64,000 bases of DNA, from contig BGKB01000015.1 in NCBI GenBank assembly GCA_003116975.1, positions 124,001 to 188,000 of the forward strand. The letters run 5' to 3'. This document shows positions 10,973 through 21,025 of the stretch, piece by piece; positions within the stretch are counted from its first letter, which is position 1; each line of letters starts with the position of its first letter. A program made the position numbers and the translations under genes. Below the pieces are notes generated by a model that did no database searches, was not told the origin of the DNA, and worked only from the letters and a program-made list of their open reading frames with translations. This stretch comes from Aurantiochytrium sp. KH105. Its lineage: Eukaryota > Sar > Bigyra > Thraustochytrida > Thraustochytriidae.

Positions 10973-12490
10973 ATGAGCGCCGCGGTGTCAGCAGAGACGC
11001 TCGTCGCCAAGCTGCGCGCGCTAGGGCTGCGCCCTGGCGTTACCGGCTGCGACGACCATGGAGAACAGGGCATGCCCGACCTCGAGGCCGCCGACCTGCG
11101 CTTTTGGACAGACAACGCGCAGCGGCCAGTGGCTGGCTTCGTGCACTGGATTTGCCACGCACTCGGGCCTGAACATTCCCTTGTCAGGAGTCTCACGCTG
11201 CAAGAACGCAAGGCGTTACGTCGGGCACGCGACGACGGGGTCCAGCTATTGGCCGGCCGAGAGCTCGACCTCGCCCTCGCAAGTCTCCACAATCAAGACG
11301 GTCAGCCAAACGCGTCGCAACACATCAACAAAAGGCAACAAACCACGGCATCCGAGCTCGCGCGCCTGCGCAAACGGAAAAAGGTCATCGAGGGCCTTCT
11401 CGCCGAGAAACGACGCCTCAGGGCTGCGGCGGATGAACGCGCCTCACTTGCACGCCAGCGGCGCGCGCGAGCAGCCAGTCAACTTGAAGCATCAAATTGT
11501 GCCATCAACGATGCCCTCAAAGATCTGGCTCGACAGTCTCGCGCTGCCTTGCAAGACCTGCGAGGCGCCGAGCATGGTTCGCATCTCTGGCAGGCCTTAA
11601 ACCAGGCACAACGGCGTCCCGAACTTCGCGACGTCTTAGATCCCGGCGTCCTTGCTACATCCGTCGCTGCGCGTGCCATGGAACTTTCACGCCAGGCTTC
11701 GGGCGGTGACGATAATGTCGAGGCCAAACACACCTTTGCGACAACCTTTGCAAAGGCCAAATATGCAGAGACTCTGGAGCATATTGAAATCGCATCTCTG
11801 CGCGCCCAACTTGCTGTGGCCGCGGCGTCTGCTCCGCCCAACACCCCAGACCCGCAAGAGGCCTCGCCAGAGGCCCTTGCCAAGGTTCTCGCGCAGATTC
11901 GTGGCGTGTCCATGCTGCTTGGAAAAGCTACAGCAGACGCACAGGTCGGCGCCCGTTCCAAGGATCCCGAGACCATCAATGCTTGTGTTTCGGGCACAAA
12001 GGCATGTTTCCGCGTCCTTGAGGCTTTGAATGACTCCTTGCATTGTCTGCAACGAGGTCTTGACGCCGAACGCAAACACCTTGGCCAAAAGGCAAGCGCT
12101 CTGCAGACGGCTCTCCAGCTCACGCGCGCCCTCGAGACGGATGATGTGCCGGCTTCGGTGAAAAAGCTGCATCGACGCGCTCCTCGAGCGCAAGTTGCAC
12201 ACAAGCCTACACCAGAGTCTGCTTCTCGAAAGATGGACGTCGAGCTTCCTGCAGAATTGTCCAACATGCTCGAGCGCGTCGAACGCGAAACGCAACAGCT
12301 TTGTACACACGAAGGTGACATTGCCAAATTGGCAGATGCGCTGGCAGCTCGCCTTGTCGACATTGATCGCGAAAGCGGAAAGGTTCAAATGGATGCCGTG
12401 CAGGTACGCCAACGTCTTGCCGCACTTCACGCTGCACCAATGCCGCCTGATCGCGACGCATGGATCGCAAATCAGTTGTTGTCTCAGTAA
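10973..12490 (+). CDS. HAUS3: Augmin complex subunit 3 (HAUS3)-like
   Basis: The frame is open further upstream, but the first ATG is at 10973, giving 505 aa. The N-terminal ~110 residues match HAUS3/plant AUG3: a VAKLRALGL start, FWTDN, a W-containing helix (GFVHWICHALGPEHSLV) and LLAGRELDLAL, corresponding to the conserved FxW..W....N.LS..E/EG..LD pattern. The remainder is predominantly alpha-helical and coiled-coil, with long Arg/Ala/Gln-rich segments at about 115-200 and heptads to the C-terminus. Augmin recruits gamma-tubulin to spindle microtubules for branching nucleation. Length is close to the usual ~600 aa of HAUS3. The match is by pattern, so a different coiled-coil protein is possible but less likely. 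Confidence 0.75.
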   Translation: MSAAVSAETLVAKLRALGLRPGVTGCDDHGEQGMPDLEAADLRFWTDNAQRPVAGFVHWICHALGPEHSLVRSLTLQERKALRRARDDGVQLLAGRELDLALASLHNQDGQPNASQHINKRQQTTASELARLRKRKKVIEGLLAEKRRLRAAADERASLARQRRARAASQLEASNCAINDALKDLARQSRAALQDLRGAEHGSHLWQALNQAQRRPELRDVLDPGVLATSVAARAMELSRQASGGDDNVEAKHTFATTFAKAKYAETLEHIEIASLRAQLAVAAASAPPNTPDPQEASPEALAKVLAQIRGVSMLLGKATADAQVGARSKDPETINACVSGTKACFRVLEALNDSLHCLQRGLDAERKHLGQKASALQTALQLTRALETDDVPASVKKLHRRAPRAQVAHKPTPESASRKMDVELPAELSNMLERVERETQQLCTHEGDIAKLADALAARLVDIDRESGKVQMDAVQVRQRLAALHAAPMPPDRDAWIANQLLSQ

Positions 12491-12912
12491 AAAGGAGCCT
12501 ACTTGCAATGCCTACATTGCAAAGCGATTCACTTGTTGTCATGATCGGGAGCCACAGTATCGATGAACAAACACGATATCACTTTCCAAAGCAATCAAGC
12601 TGCCATTGTAATCTCGGCTCGCAACGATAAAATATAAAGAATTGTACACTTTTACCTCTACTTTCAGCATCTGACCTACGGTTCGGAGAGATTGTAACAT
12701 CAAACATGATTCAACTTGTGCAGAATACCTACCACCACAACACTCTTCCGAAAATCATAAAAACCAATTTTCAAAAAAAGAGAAGAGAAGAGAAGAGAAA
12801 AGGAAACGATGCACGTGAAAGAAGCCCGTTACACATGCACACAAAGAGGCACAAACGAAACGTCGCAAACTGCTTGCTAAAGAGAAAAAGAAAATTCAGG
12901 GTTGTTGATTGT
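12491..12912. other. Convergent intergenic spacer
   Basis: 422 bases, noticeably AT-richer than the genes, between HAUS3 (plus) and ATP synthase d (minus). It holds a GAGAA-type purine repeat (12778-12805) and AATATAAAG-like 3' signals, but no gene. Confidence 0.5.
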
Positions 12913-13422
12913 CTACTTGGCGTCCTTAAAGTACTCCTCCTTCGCGATCTCCTCCTGGATCTCCTTGGCGGTGGCCGGGTTGGCCTTGAAGACCTCATCG
13001 ATGGTGGTGTCCTCGGTGATCAGGTTGGCCTCAAGCTTGGAGAGCGTCTCCTCGAGCTCCGAAAGGCGGGCCTTTGACTTCTCCATCTCGGAGGCAGCGT
13101 CCTCGGCGACCTTGTTGAGGGTCGACTCGATCTCGCTCTTCATCTTGTCCTCGTAGGCGGGGAACGAGACGGCGTTGTACTCCTTCTCGATCTCTTCAAC
13201 AAGCTTAGCGTTGACGGTGAGGTTCTTCTTGTAGTAGGCCCAGTCAATAGGCTCCACGGGCTTGCTAGCTGCCACGGCCTGCTTCTTGTAGTCCTCAAAG
13301 AGCGAGCGGAGCTGCGCGAGCTCGGCGCGCGCCGAAGGGGTCTGCAGCTTCTTGGCCATGGCGGCAAAGTCGAAGCTGCGCGCGGCAAACTGCCGGCCCA
13401 CAGTGCCCGTGCGGCTAAGCAT
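12913..13422 (-). CDS. ATP5PD: Mitochondrial F1Fo ATP synthase subunit d (peripheral stalk)
   Basis: 169 aa starting MLSRTGTVGRQFAARS, a mitochondrial-type N-terminus. Family hallmarks are FDFAAMAKKLQTPSARAELAQLRSLFEDY followed by EPIDWAYYKKN, the signature of subunit d (ATP7/ATP5PD), then an amphipathic Glu/Lys-rich helix. It joins subunits b, F6 and OSCP in the peripheral stalk that stops F1 rotating with the rotor. Length matches the family (about 160-175 aa). Codons are strongly biased to C/G-ending forms (GAG, AAG, GTC), as in the glycerol kinase further along, consistent with high expression. It is divergent from MSH3. Confidence 0.92.
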   Translation of the reverse strand: MLSRTGTVGRQFAARSFDFAAMAKKLQTPSARAELAQLRSLFEDYKKQAVAASKPVEPIDWAYYKKNLTVNAKLVEEIEKEYNAVSFPAYEDKMKSEIESTLNKVAEDAASEMEKSKARLSELEETLSKLEANLITEDTTIDEVFKANPATAKEIQEEIAKEEYFKDAK

Positions 13423-14558
13423 CTTGCTGGATTGCTTTAGAACGGGTTACACCGCTGCGAATCTGTTCTGCTGCCTGTTGCGTTCAAAGTCGTTAGGAAA
13501 GAATAGAAGCGAGTTCACATACATTCACAGCACAGCGTGAATTTTCACAAACGTGAGACAGAAAGGTAAGCGCAAGAGCAATTGTTAGTCAACCAGCTCA
13601 GATCAGACCAGACCAGATCAGATAAGATCATCCGCGATTTACGATTTGGATTGCCCAGGCCTCCTCTCCAGAACCTCGAGCAGAGCTCTCCGCGCTTGGC
13701 GCCATCCAAATCTATTTCCCCCAGCCTCAGCCCTGCTCCTGCGCCTCCGCGTACACAGCCCCCCGCTCGCCCTGCGCGAGCTCTGCGCGCCGCGCTCGCG
13801 GGTTGTCACTGTCTCGCGGGCACAGCGCGAGCCTCCATCATTTCATCCCATCCATCCAAGGGCGACCTTTTCCCGCCTCCTTTCTCCGCCTCGCCGCGGC
13901 CGGTCCTCCCGCGCCGCGCCTCCCGCGCCGCGCCCGGCGCCTCCTCGGGCGGCCTCGCGCGCGCGCGCGCTCGCGCGCACGTACCGTGGTCGATCGATTG
14001 GAGTCTATTCTTCATGCATTCATCCGCTCCTGCTATTTCCCCCGCGTGCCCCCGGCAGGCCGCTATAACGCACTTGCCCCGCGCTTAGCCCACTTGCCGC
14101 CGCGCTTACCGCACTTGCCGCCCCGCCATAGCCCACTTGCCGCCCGCGCCCCGCCCTCGCGCGCAGCCAGCCGCAGACGCACTGCTGGGTGCAGCTGCGC
14201 AGGTTAGGGTTGGGTTGGGTTTGTCTGGCCGCCGGGGCTGGCAGGGCTGGAAGGGCTGGGAGAGCTGGAAGGGCTGGAAGCTTTGGGAGAATGAGAACGG
14301 CTGGAAGGAAGGGCGGCCGCGGGGAGGCACACAGAGCAGAAAGCGGAGCGCGGCGATGGTCTAGGGCGCGCGGAGCGCGCTGACGCAGGCGAGGCGAGGA
14401 CAGGAGAGGACGCGGGGAGGAGAATAGAGGACTGGGGCAGAAAGGGGAAAAGCTTGATAGGATCTTTTTCTCAAAGTCTGGCGGAAAGAAGGCAGGCACC
14501 ACGTCCAAGCCGTGAAAAACTCTCTCGAGGTGGTTAGCCTTTTGGGCTTGCGTGCATC
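13423..14558. other. Divergent promoter region between ATP synthase d and MSH3
   Basis: 1.1 kb, with GATCAGACCA-type short repeats (about 13598-13630), CTTGCCGCC-type repeats (about 14075-14145) and GGCTGGAAG repeats (about 14235-14282). No gene seen. Confidence 0.5.
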
Positions 14559-17500
14559 ATGTCCTCGGACAATGACGACAAGACCGGCACAGAGAAGCGA
14601 ACTGGGAAAAAACGAGCACTCTCCAATGACGCTCAGACCCCCAACTCCAAAAAGCGCCCTGCCCCAAAAGTCGGAAGAGGACAGCAAGTTCTGTCCAAGT
14701 ACTTTGGAGGCCCCAAGGAACCATCCAAGACCGCGATCGTCCCCAACAAATCGGCCTCGACGAACCTGCCAAACCCCAAAAAGGATCAAGATACAAACCT
14801 CAAAAAGGACCAGAGTACAAATCTAAAACAGGAGCCAGGAACGGTGAAACCTCGAGAAAATGATGAGCAAGTCCTTTCTCTTGTTTCAGACTCAGAGTCC
14901 GAAACGGAGACCGTCGAGGCCAAAGGGCATTCCTCTCGTACGTCCACACGTCAGCTCACGAATCGCTCACCTCAGATTCGTAAAGCAGACGCAGACCAGG
15001 CCACAACTTTGGGAGAGCGTCTCGCCGCCATTGACGCTCTCGAGGGCGACTCTGGCAATGAGGTTGACGACGATGAAGACAACGATGATGACACCAATGC
15101 GGATTCCAAGACTGTCAAACTTACCCCACTCGAAAAGCAATGGAAAGATCTCAAAGACGAGTACCCCGATGTCCTGCTGTGCGTGGAGTGCGGCTACAAA
15201 TACAGACTTTTCGACAACGATGCAAAGATCGCGGCCCAAGTGCTCAGCATTGCAGTCTTTCCTAAACGCGCATTTCTGACAGCGTCTTTTCCTGTACATC
15301 GTCTTCACGTTCACGTTCGTCGGCTCGTCGAAGCAGGTCATCTCGTGGGTATCGTCACACAAACCGAGACCGCTGCGCTGAAAAAGCAGTCTGCCACCAA
15401 GAGCAAAATTTTCACGCGCGAGCTCACCGCATTGTATTCGCGCGCCACGCTTCTCCCTGACGCAATGCTTGACGTGGACCCGCAGCCCGCAGCGGCAGCA
15501 GCAGCTTCAGCAAAATCAGACGCTGGTGCAGCAAGAACGAGTTTGTTTCGTGGAGGATGGATCCGAAAACGCGCATCCTCTTCGGCGCAAAAATCAGAAC
15601 CGCCTACGGAAAACGAGGACGAAGATCAAGATGTACTCGGCAACGAGGATACACAGACTTCCGTAGATACGACAAGTCAACTTACGGTTGATGATTTTGC
15701 AGAAGACGAGGCAGAAGAACGATTTATTCTTGCCGTCTGGGAACTAGATGCTGACGCCAAGGCCCCGGTTTTAGACTTGAAACAAGGCTGGGCTCTCGGC
15801 GAACCTCTTCCTGAAGCCACCAAGGTAACGCTCGGTGTCTTTGCGGTTGACGTCCAAAGTGGTACTCTTGTCTGCGACTCATTCTTGGATGATAGTGCGC
15901 GGACCCGACTTTGCGAGCTGCTCGAACGCTTTGACGCGTTCGAGTATGTTTTAGCGGGACCTGCAATGTCTCGTGCCACAGAAGAAGCGATTCTGCGCAA
16001 GGCGCAGCCTGCGCTCCGCAAACGGCGCATTGACCGTGTCGGCTTTGCCAATTTAAATGTCGACGCGGAACTCAATAAACTTTATGGAAGCAACGAGGTT
16101 ATGCTCGCCAAGGCCAAGGCGCTGGATCCCGTTGCGCAATCAGCATTGGCATCTCTAAGTCGATACTTGGAGCCCTTCAAGCTTCAACGAGTGCTACAAG
16201 ATATCGCTCCTTCTCTCGCAGGGCCCGCTCGAGAGCAAGCTCGCATGCAACTTGATCCCAGCGCGTTGCACGATCTTGAAATCGTTCCTGGCAAAGCTGG
16301 ACCAAAGTACTCGCTCACGTACTTTGTGACGCGCCACGCGCTCACCCCAATGGGATCGCGGCTTCTCAAACAGTGGGTCATGCAGCCCCTGGCAAACGTG
16401 CAAGAGATCCGCGCGCGACAAAGTGCGGTGGCAACACTTTCCCACTCAAGCAACAAATTCAACTCACTCACGTCAGCACTCCGTCAACTGAAGCGCTTCG
16501 ATCTTGAGCGAGGGCTCGAGCAGGTTGTCCACGCGCGCTGCAACCCATCTACTTTCCTTCGTCTCGTCGATCATGCCCGGGAACTCGCGAAAACCGTCGC
16601 CGCCTTGGACGGTGATGTCGAGAACCCTTTGCTAATGCAAATTTTGCGCGATGCCGAGGCAGGCCGCTTACGCGATGCCCTCAGTACACTTTTGCGCGGC
16701 CTGAACCGCAAGAGTTGCGAGTCGAACACGATTGGGGAAATGTTCGAGGACAGGGCTGCGTATTCGCGCATCTTCGAGATCAAAGCAGAAATTGACAGTC
16801 TTGACCAGGGATTTCGCCAAGAGCTCGTCCGCGCTCGCGAGGTTCTCAAACGCCCTGCCTTGCAATATCGGACTCTTCGAACGGGCATTTCGGCATGTCT
16901 TGAATATCTCATTGAGCTTCCCAAGGCCGAGGCTGTCCCTCGTGACTGGAACGAAGTCTCCTCAACGCAGCGTGTCTCGCGGTATACAACACCTCGCGTC
17001 GAAGACTTGCTCGACCAATTGGCACGTCGACGCGAGGAATTGGCTGCTGCAGCCAAGGCAACCTGGCGCCAACTCCTCGAGGACTTTGCAGATCAACATC
17101 GTGCTCGTCTCCGAGGTTTGGCGCGCGCTATTGCGCACATTGATGCTTTTCATGGCCTGTCCAAAGTGGCTCAACTCCCAGGATTTGTGTGCCCTGTGGT
17201 CGAGGAAGCTGGGCCCAACGGCGGGGCTTTTATCCATGCTCTGCGAGCGCGGCATCCGCTTCTTGATTCGGCCGCCGCTGCCTCTGATAGTTGTGTCCCC
17301 AACGATATCTCCCTTGGGGATGCGCCGGATGATACGATTGACATGGCGCGTGTCATCTTGGTCACGGGTCCAAACATGGGAGGCAAATCAAGCTTTACTC
17401 GCACGGCGGCAGTTTGTGTGGTCCTCGCGCAGATTGGAGCTCATGTTCCCGCAGAGACGTGCCGCATCGGTGTCTTTGATGCGATTCGTGTGCGCATGGG

Positions 17501-17933
17501 CGTCCGCGAGGACCCCATGCAGGGCATGAGCACCTTTATGGTTGAGATGCGACAGGCCGCCTCCATTTTCAACCATGCGACCCCACGCACACTCTGCATC
17601 TTGGACGAACTCGGACGCGGAACCTCAACCTTCGATGGCGCGGCCATTGCCGTGGCTTCACTTCGATACGTCTGCCAGACCATGCATTCTCCTTGTCTTT
17701 TTATCACGCATTATACGCAATTGGGCGCCCTGTTGGAGGAATTCCCTCGAAGCGTCCTCGCAGCGATGCACATGGCCTATCATGAAACGGACGATCACAA
17801 GCTCGTCTTTTTGTACCAAGCCACAGCAGGTCTTGCCTCCAACTCTTACGGACTGCACGTCGCGCAATTAGCTGGCTTGCCCGGCCGCGTATTGGACGCA
17901 GCACGTCGTGTCAAGCTTGAGAAAGCAAGATAA
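14559..17933 (+). CDS. MSH3: DNA mismatch repair protein MSH3
   Basis: 1124 aa. A PCNA-interacting motif QQVLSKYF lies at residues 42-49 in a basic disordered N-terminus. Domain I begins at about 188 with TPLEKQWKDLK, then DVLLCVECGYKYRLF and HVRRLVEAGHLVGIVTQTETAA; the YKYR signature in place of the Phe-x-Glu motif of MSH6/MutS is typical of MSH3. The core and clamp follow. The ATPase has Walker A GPNMGGKSS (about 937-945) and Walker B LCILDELGRGTSTFDG (about 1010-1025). MSH3 pairs with MSH2 (MutS-beta) to recognise insertion/deletion loops, which is relevant in a window so rich in microsatellites. An acidic Asp tract lies at about 168-180. The reading frame is complete. Confidence 0.96.
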   Translation: MSSDNDDKTGTEKRTGKKRALSNDAQTPNSKKRPAPKVGRGQQVLSKYFGGPKEPSKTAIVPNKSASTNLPNPKKDQDTNLKKDQSTNLKQEPGTVKPRENDEQVLSLVSDSESETETVEAKGHSSRTSTRQLTNRSPQIRKADADQATTLGERLAAIDALEGDSGNEVDDDEDNDDDTNADSKTVKLTPLEKQWKDLKDEYPDVLLCVECGYKYRLFDNDAKIAAQVLSIAVFPKRAFLTASFPVHRLHVHVRRLVEAGHLVGIVTQTETAALKKQSATKSKIFTRELTALYSRATLLPDAMLDVDPQPAAAAAASAKSDAGAARTSLFRGGWIRKRASSSAQKSEPPTENEDEDQDVLGNEDTQTSVDTTSQLTVDDFAEDEAEERFILAVWELDADAKAPVLDLKQGWALGEPLPEATKVTLGVFAVDVQSGTLVCDSFLDDSARTRLCELLERFDAFEYVLAGPAMSRATEEAILRKAQPALRKRRIDRVGFANLNVDAELNKLYGSNEVMLAKAKALDPVAQSALASLSRYLEPFKLQRVLQDIAPSLAGPAREQARMQLDPSALHDLEIVPGKAGPKYSLTYFVTRHALTPMGSRLLKQWVMQPLANVQEIRARQSAVATLSHSSNKFNSLTSALRQLKRFDLERGLEQVVHARCNPSTFLRLVDHARELAKTVAALDGDVENPLLMQILRDAEAGRLRDALSTLLRGLNRKSCESNTIGEMFEDRAAYSRIFEIKAEIDSLDQGFRQELVRAREVLKRPALQYRTLRTGISACLEYLIELPKAEAVPRDWNEVSSTQRVSRYTTPRVEDLLDQLARRREELAAAAKATWRQLLEDFADQHRARLRGLARAIAHIDAFHGLSKVAQLPGFVCPVVEEAGPNGGAFIHALRARHPLLDSAAAASDSCVPNDISLGDAPDDTIDMARVILVTGPNMGGKSSFTRTAAVCVVLAQIGAHVPAETCRIGVFDAIRVRMGVREDPMQGMSTFMVEMRQAASIFNHATPRTLCILDELGRGTSTFDGAAIAVASLRYVCQTMHSPCLFITHYTQLGALLEEFPRSVLAAMHMAYHETDDHKLVFLYQATAGLASNSYGLHVAQLAGLPGRVLDAARRVKLEKAR

Positions 17934-18348
17934 AGTAATGAAAGGTAAAGGGAAGAGAGACTCCATAGTATACAACATCGCCGTGTCCATTGCAAAACGC
18001 AGCTGCCGCAAAGAAGAGGCCTTTGCTTCCACAAACGAAAAACTGAACTAAAACGAAGAGTCATTTTCTTTGTTACATTGGCAAACGTCCATATTTCCTT
18101 CAGAAAAAAAAGTACTTGTGCAGCACAAAGTGCATCACAAGTCTCGTGTGATCACTTCGTGTACGAGACTTGACGTCCTTTTTGCTTTTGCACAAGAGTT
18201 AGCAGCACGACCAGTATCGATTTTCCCAAAGGTTGTTCCATACGTCCTCGGAATCGCGATCAATGCTACAGCGCGTGTTGTTGAGTAAATCAACTCGTTA
18301 GAGAATTCGTGTTCCTTTGCTTGCTGACGCATGGTTTTCGCATATAAC
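17934..18348. other. Convergent spacer with an inverted repeat
   Basis: 415 bases between MSH3 (plus) and the palmitoyltransferase (minus). A perfect 10-bp inverted repeat lies at 18138-18172. The rest is unremarkable 3' flanking sequence. Confidence 0.5.
18138..18172. repeat. 10-bp perfect inverted repeat (hairpin)
   Basis: Arms CAAGTCTCGT (18138-18147) and ACGAGACTTG (18163-18172) enclose a 15-base loop. It sits where two convergent transcripts would end, so a 3'-end role is possible but unproven. Confidence 0.6.
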
Positions 18349-19503
18349 TTACAGAGCCCGAGCCCACTGGCGAGGTCGCCACTCCTCATGTGCGACGCAA
18401 AAAAGCTTGATACCGTCAAGAATGCAAAAACGATGCAAGTTTGTCCGAAGTCCACGACTAAACGGAAGATCAAAGTCGCGCGTTCCTTCAAGATAAGAGA
18501 TTTTGTCAGCGCGCAAGAACTCGTACGAGGTCATTGCGGCACAGGCCAAAAATGTGTGAAACAGCAAAAGACTGCCCACAGCACAAAGCAGGATGACCAC
18601 CACGAGAAAAACTAAAAGTGCATGCGTGTTGTGGTCCAGCCACGTTCCCACCTCAGCCTTGGTGTCCTGGAAGCCGCTCTGCACGACTCGAGTCATGTAC
18701 GCAAGACCAAGCGTGTGCGTCAAAAGGAACCACCAGAAGCGGCAGTGATTCTTTTCGCCGATGCAAGTACCAAGGACGCCACAATAGTGATCATAGGTTG
18801 CGACATACCGTTGCGAGTTGCGGCAGAACTTGGCGCGCATTGGCACGCGAGAACGCTGCACGTGTCCGAGGGACTCGTCGAGCGCTTCGTCGGGTTCCAC
18901 ATCAAGCACAAAGCCCTCAGACGCTTCACTGTCCGTGTCATCGTCGTCGTCATCGTTGACAGAGCGTGAAGGACTACCCAGCAAGATCTGGTCTGGGCTT
19001 GCTTCGCGCGCAGAGAGAGCAACAGAGTGCAGCTCGGTGACGCTTGTGACAAACTCATTGGGCGCCAATGTGTTGGCGCGCTCGCCGTCAGCTCCAATGT
19101 GACTGCCACGCATGTGGTCAAGGCCGATAAAGCCCGGATTTGACCCCTGGACAGCCATAAAGCTTCCCAATGCCAGCAGGACCAAGAGGATGAGCATCGC
19201 GAGATCATCTCCTTGCAAATCTCCATTGGCGTCGCGTAAGAAAATTCGAGGCGTCGTGAGAACTGCTGCGCAGAGCGCTGCAATGATGACGAGGTAAGCT
19301 GCGCGATAGTACTTGCGCGCTGCCAATGCTCGCTCAGGCATGGATGTGAGAGCGATAGGCTCTTGATGTTCGTGCTGCTCCTTGTCGAGTTCGTCAATGT
19401 TTGTGTTGATCTTGAGACCATACATTTTCGGAAACACCAGCCGCGATGCTGTGCTTGGCGTCGGCGCCTTTGCGGCGGCGGTGGTCTGCCGATCCTCCAT
19501 CAT
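18349..19503 (-). CDS. DHHC-family protein S-acyltransferase with a DHYC active site
   Basis: 384 aa from ATG 19503. Hydrophobic segments at about 68-88 and 102-118 precede a cytosolic Asp/Ser-rich stretch (170-215). The cysteine-rich active region is RAKFCRNSQRYVATYDHYC (about 223-241), then GVLGTCIGEKNHCRFWWFLL, followed by two more hydrophobic segments. The active cysteine would be C241. The family transfers palmitate to cysteines at the membrane face. Two departures from the usual CRD are seen: DHYC replaces DHHC, as in yeast Akr1, and the upstream zinc-binding cysteines are reduced (one C at KFC, none at the expected CxxC partner). The SNPGF segment after TM2 matches the family's DPG motif. 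Activity is therefore likely but not certain. Confidence 0.85.
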   Translation of the reverse strand: MMEDRQTTAAAKAPTPSTASRLVFPKMYGLKINTNIDELDKEQHEHQEPIALTSMPERALAARKYYRAAYLVIIAALCAAVLTTPRIFLRDANGDLQGDDLAMLILLVLLALGSFMAVQGSNPGFIGLDHMRGSHIGADGERANTLAPNEFVTSVTELHSVALSAREASPDQILLGSPSRSVNDDDDDDTDSEASEGFVLDVEPDEALDESLGHVQRSRVPMRAKFCRNSQRYVATYDHYCGVLGTCIGEKNHCRFWWFLLTHTLGLAYMTRVVQSGFQDTKAEVGTWLDHNTHALLVFLVVVILLCAVGSLLLFHTFLACAAMTSYEFLRADKISYLEGTRDFDLPFSRGLRTNLHRFCILDGIKLFCVAHEEWRPRQWARAL

Positions 19504-21025
19504 GCTCTCCTGTTTCTTCGTCCCAATCTCCACGGCCCGTCTCGGCTGTCGTATCGTGAGCAATTGCAAGCAGGGGACGCGTTGGGTTCTTGCTGATTAC
19601 ACTGCCTTGCCTTCAACTGCATGCAACGTGCTGGTTGGTCGTTGCATCGCGCACCCCATACATCCTTGGCCCCCTCCCCTAGCTCGCCGTCAGTTTTGGC
19701 ACACACTCACACGCACACACGCACTCGGCAAGACAGAAGACTCTTGCAGATACACAAGCCAGAACAGGCAGGCAGCCAATGACAATGACACAGGCTATTC
19801 AAGAATCCGAACCTCACATCGGCGGCGTGGCGGCCAGCATCATGTCGGAAACGAGAAAGAAAAAAAAAGGAGCCGTTGTGCGAGGCGACGCGGCCGCGAT
19901 CGCGGTCTCTTTTTGGCACCAGTTTCCGACCTGGGACGCCTCCGACGCTTCGCCCGCCTTCTTGTTGGCTGCTTGGATTGATTGATTGCCTGCATGCCTG
20001 CCTGGCTGCCCAGGTGTGGACGGACTCGTCTCGACGGGGCTCTCGTCTCGCCCTCCATAGGCTTGCCTGGTCCAGCACGCGCGGCCTAACAAAATTCCTG
20101 GTCGCTTGTTTCTCACACAGGTCGCTTCGCTTCGGCGCTGCGACGGGCAGGCGGGTCGGTCGGTTGGCGCATGCAGAGCAAGCAGCAGGCATTTCCCGCG
20201 AGCGAGCGAGCGAGCGAGCGACCGAGCAAGGTCAATCAAGTCGAGCAATCAGGCAATCGCTCACGCACATCACCGCAAAAGAAAGAAACCGAGAGCGCGC
20301 GGCTTCTTTCTGCCTCGGTCGGGCTCGCGCATGCATGCAGCCCATCTGAGCGCGTCTCCATCCCAATCAGACCCGGCAGTACACCGTCGCGCAGCACGAG
20401 CCCGGCGCAGCAGTCTCCGTCTCCGTCTCCGTCTCCGTCTTCATCACCGCCACCGGCAGCAGCGAGACCGAGACCGAGGCCGAGTCCAAGAGCAGGTCCT
20501 GCGCCAACTAACATACTACCTATCTAGAACAGCAGGCGAAGGGCGGTCGCCTTCTTCTCCGAGTTTCTTCTTCTTCACCGCCAGAGCAAACAATCCACCC
20601 TCGCACGTCCGCCCGAACGGCAGGCAGCGCGGGCGAAGGCGGCGCGGGCGGGCGGCGCGCGGCGCGGGCGGGCGCGGGCGGGCGGGCGCGGGCGAAGGCG
20701 GCGGCGCGGCGGCGGTTGCTGTTACCGGATCGGATCGGCTAGGGCTGGATTGGCGGGGAGGCGCATTCATTGATTCATCGAGCGCCCGGGTCGCGCGAGG
20801 CGCGGCGAGGCGCCGAGTCCGCCGACCCCGCTGCGCCGCGCTGCGCTGGGCTGGGCTGCGCAGAGCAGAGCAGAGCAGAGCGCGCGCCCGCGCGCGGCGC
20901 CAGCCCCGAGCGGCGCGAGAGAAGTGGGAGAAGCGCAGTTCGCAAAAAGCGTCCCGTCGAGTCGCGCGTCCCAGGCGAGGCTAGAGGCAAGTAAGGCAGC
21001 CGGCCGGCCGGTCGGGGCGGGCAAG
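19504..21025. other. Divergent intergenic spacer
   Basis: 1.5 kb between the DHHC gene (minus) and the FAM13-like gene (plus). It carries GAGC repeats (about 20201-20224), CCGTCT repeats (20416-20440), GGGCGGGCG repeats (20640-20700) and AGAGC repeats (20863-20882). No convincing gene. Confidence 0.5.
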
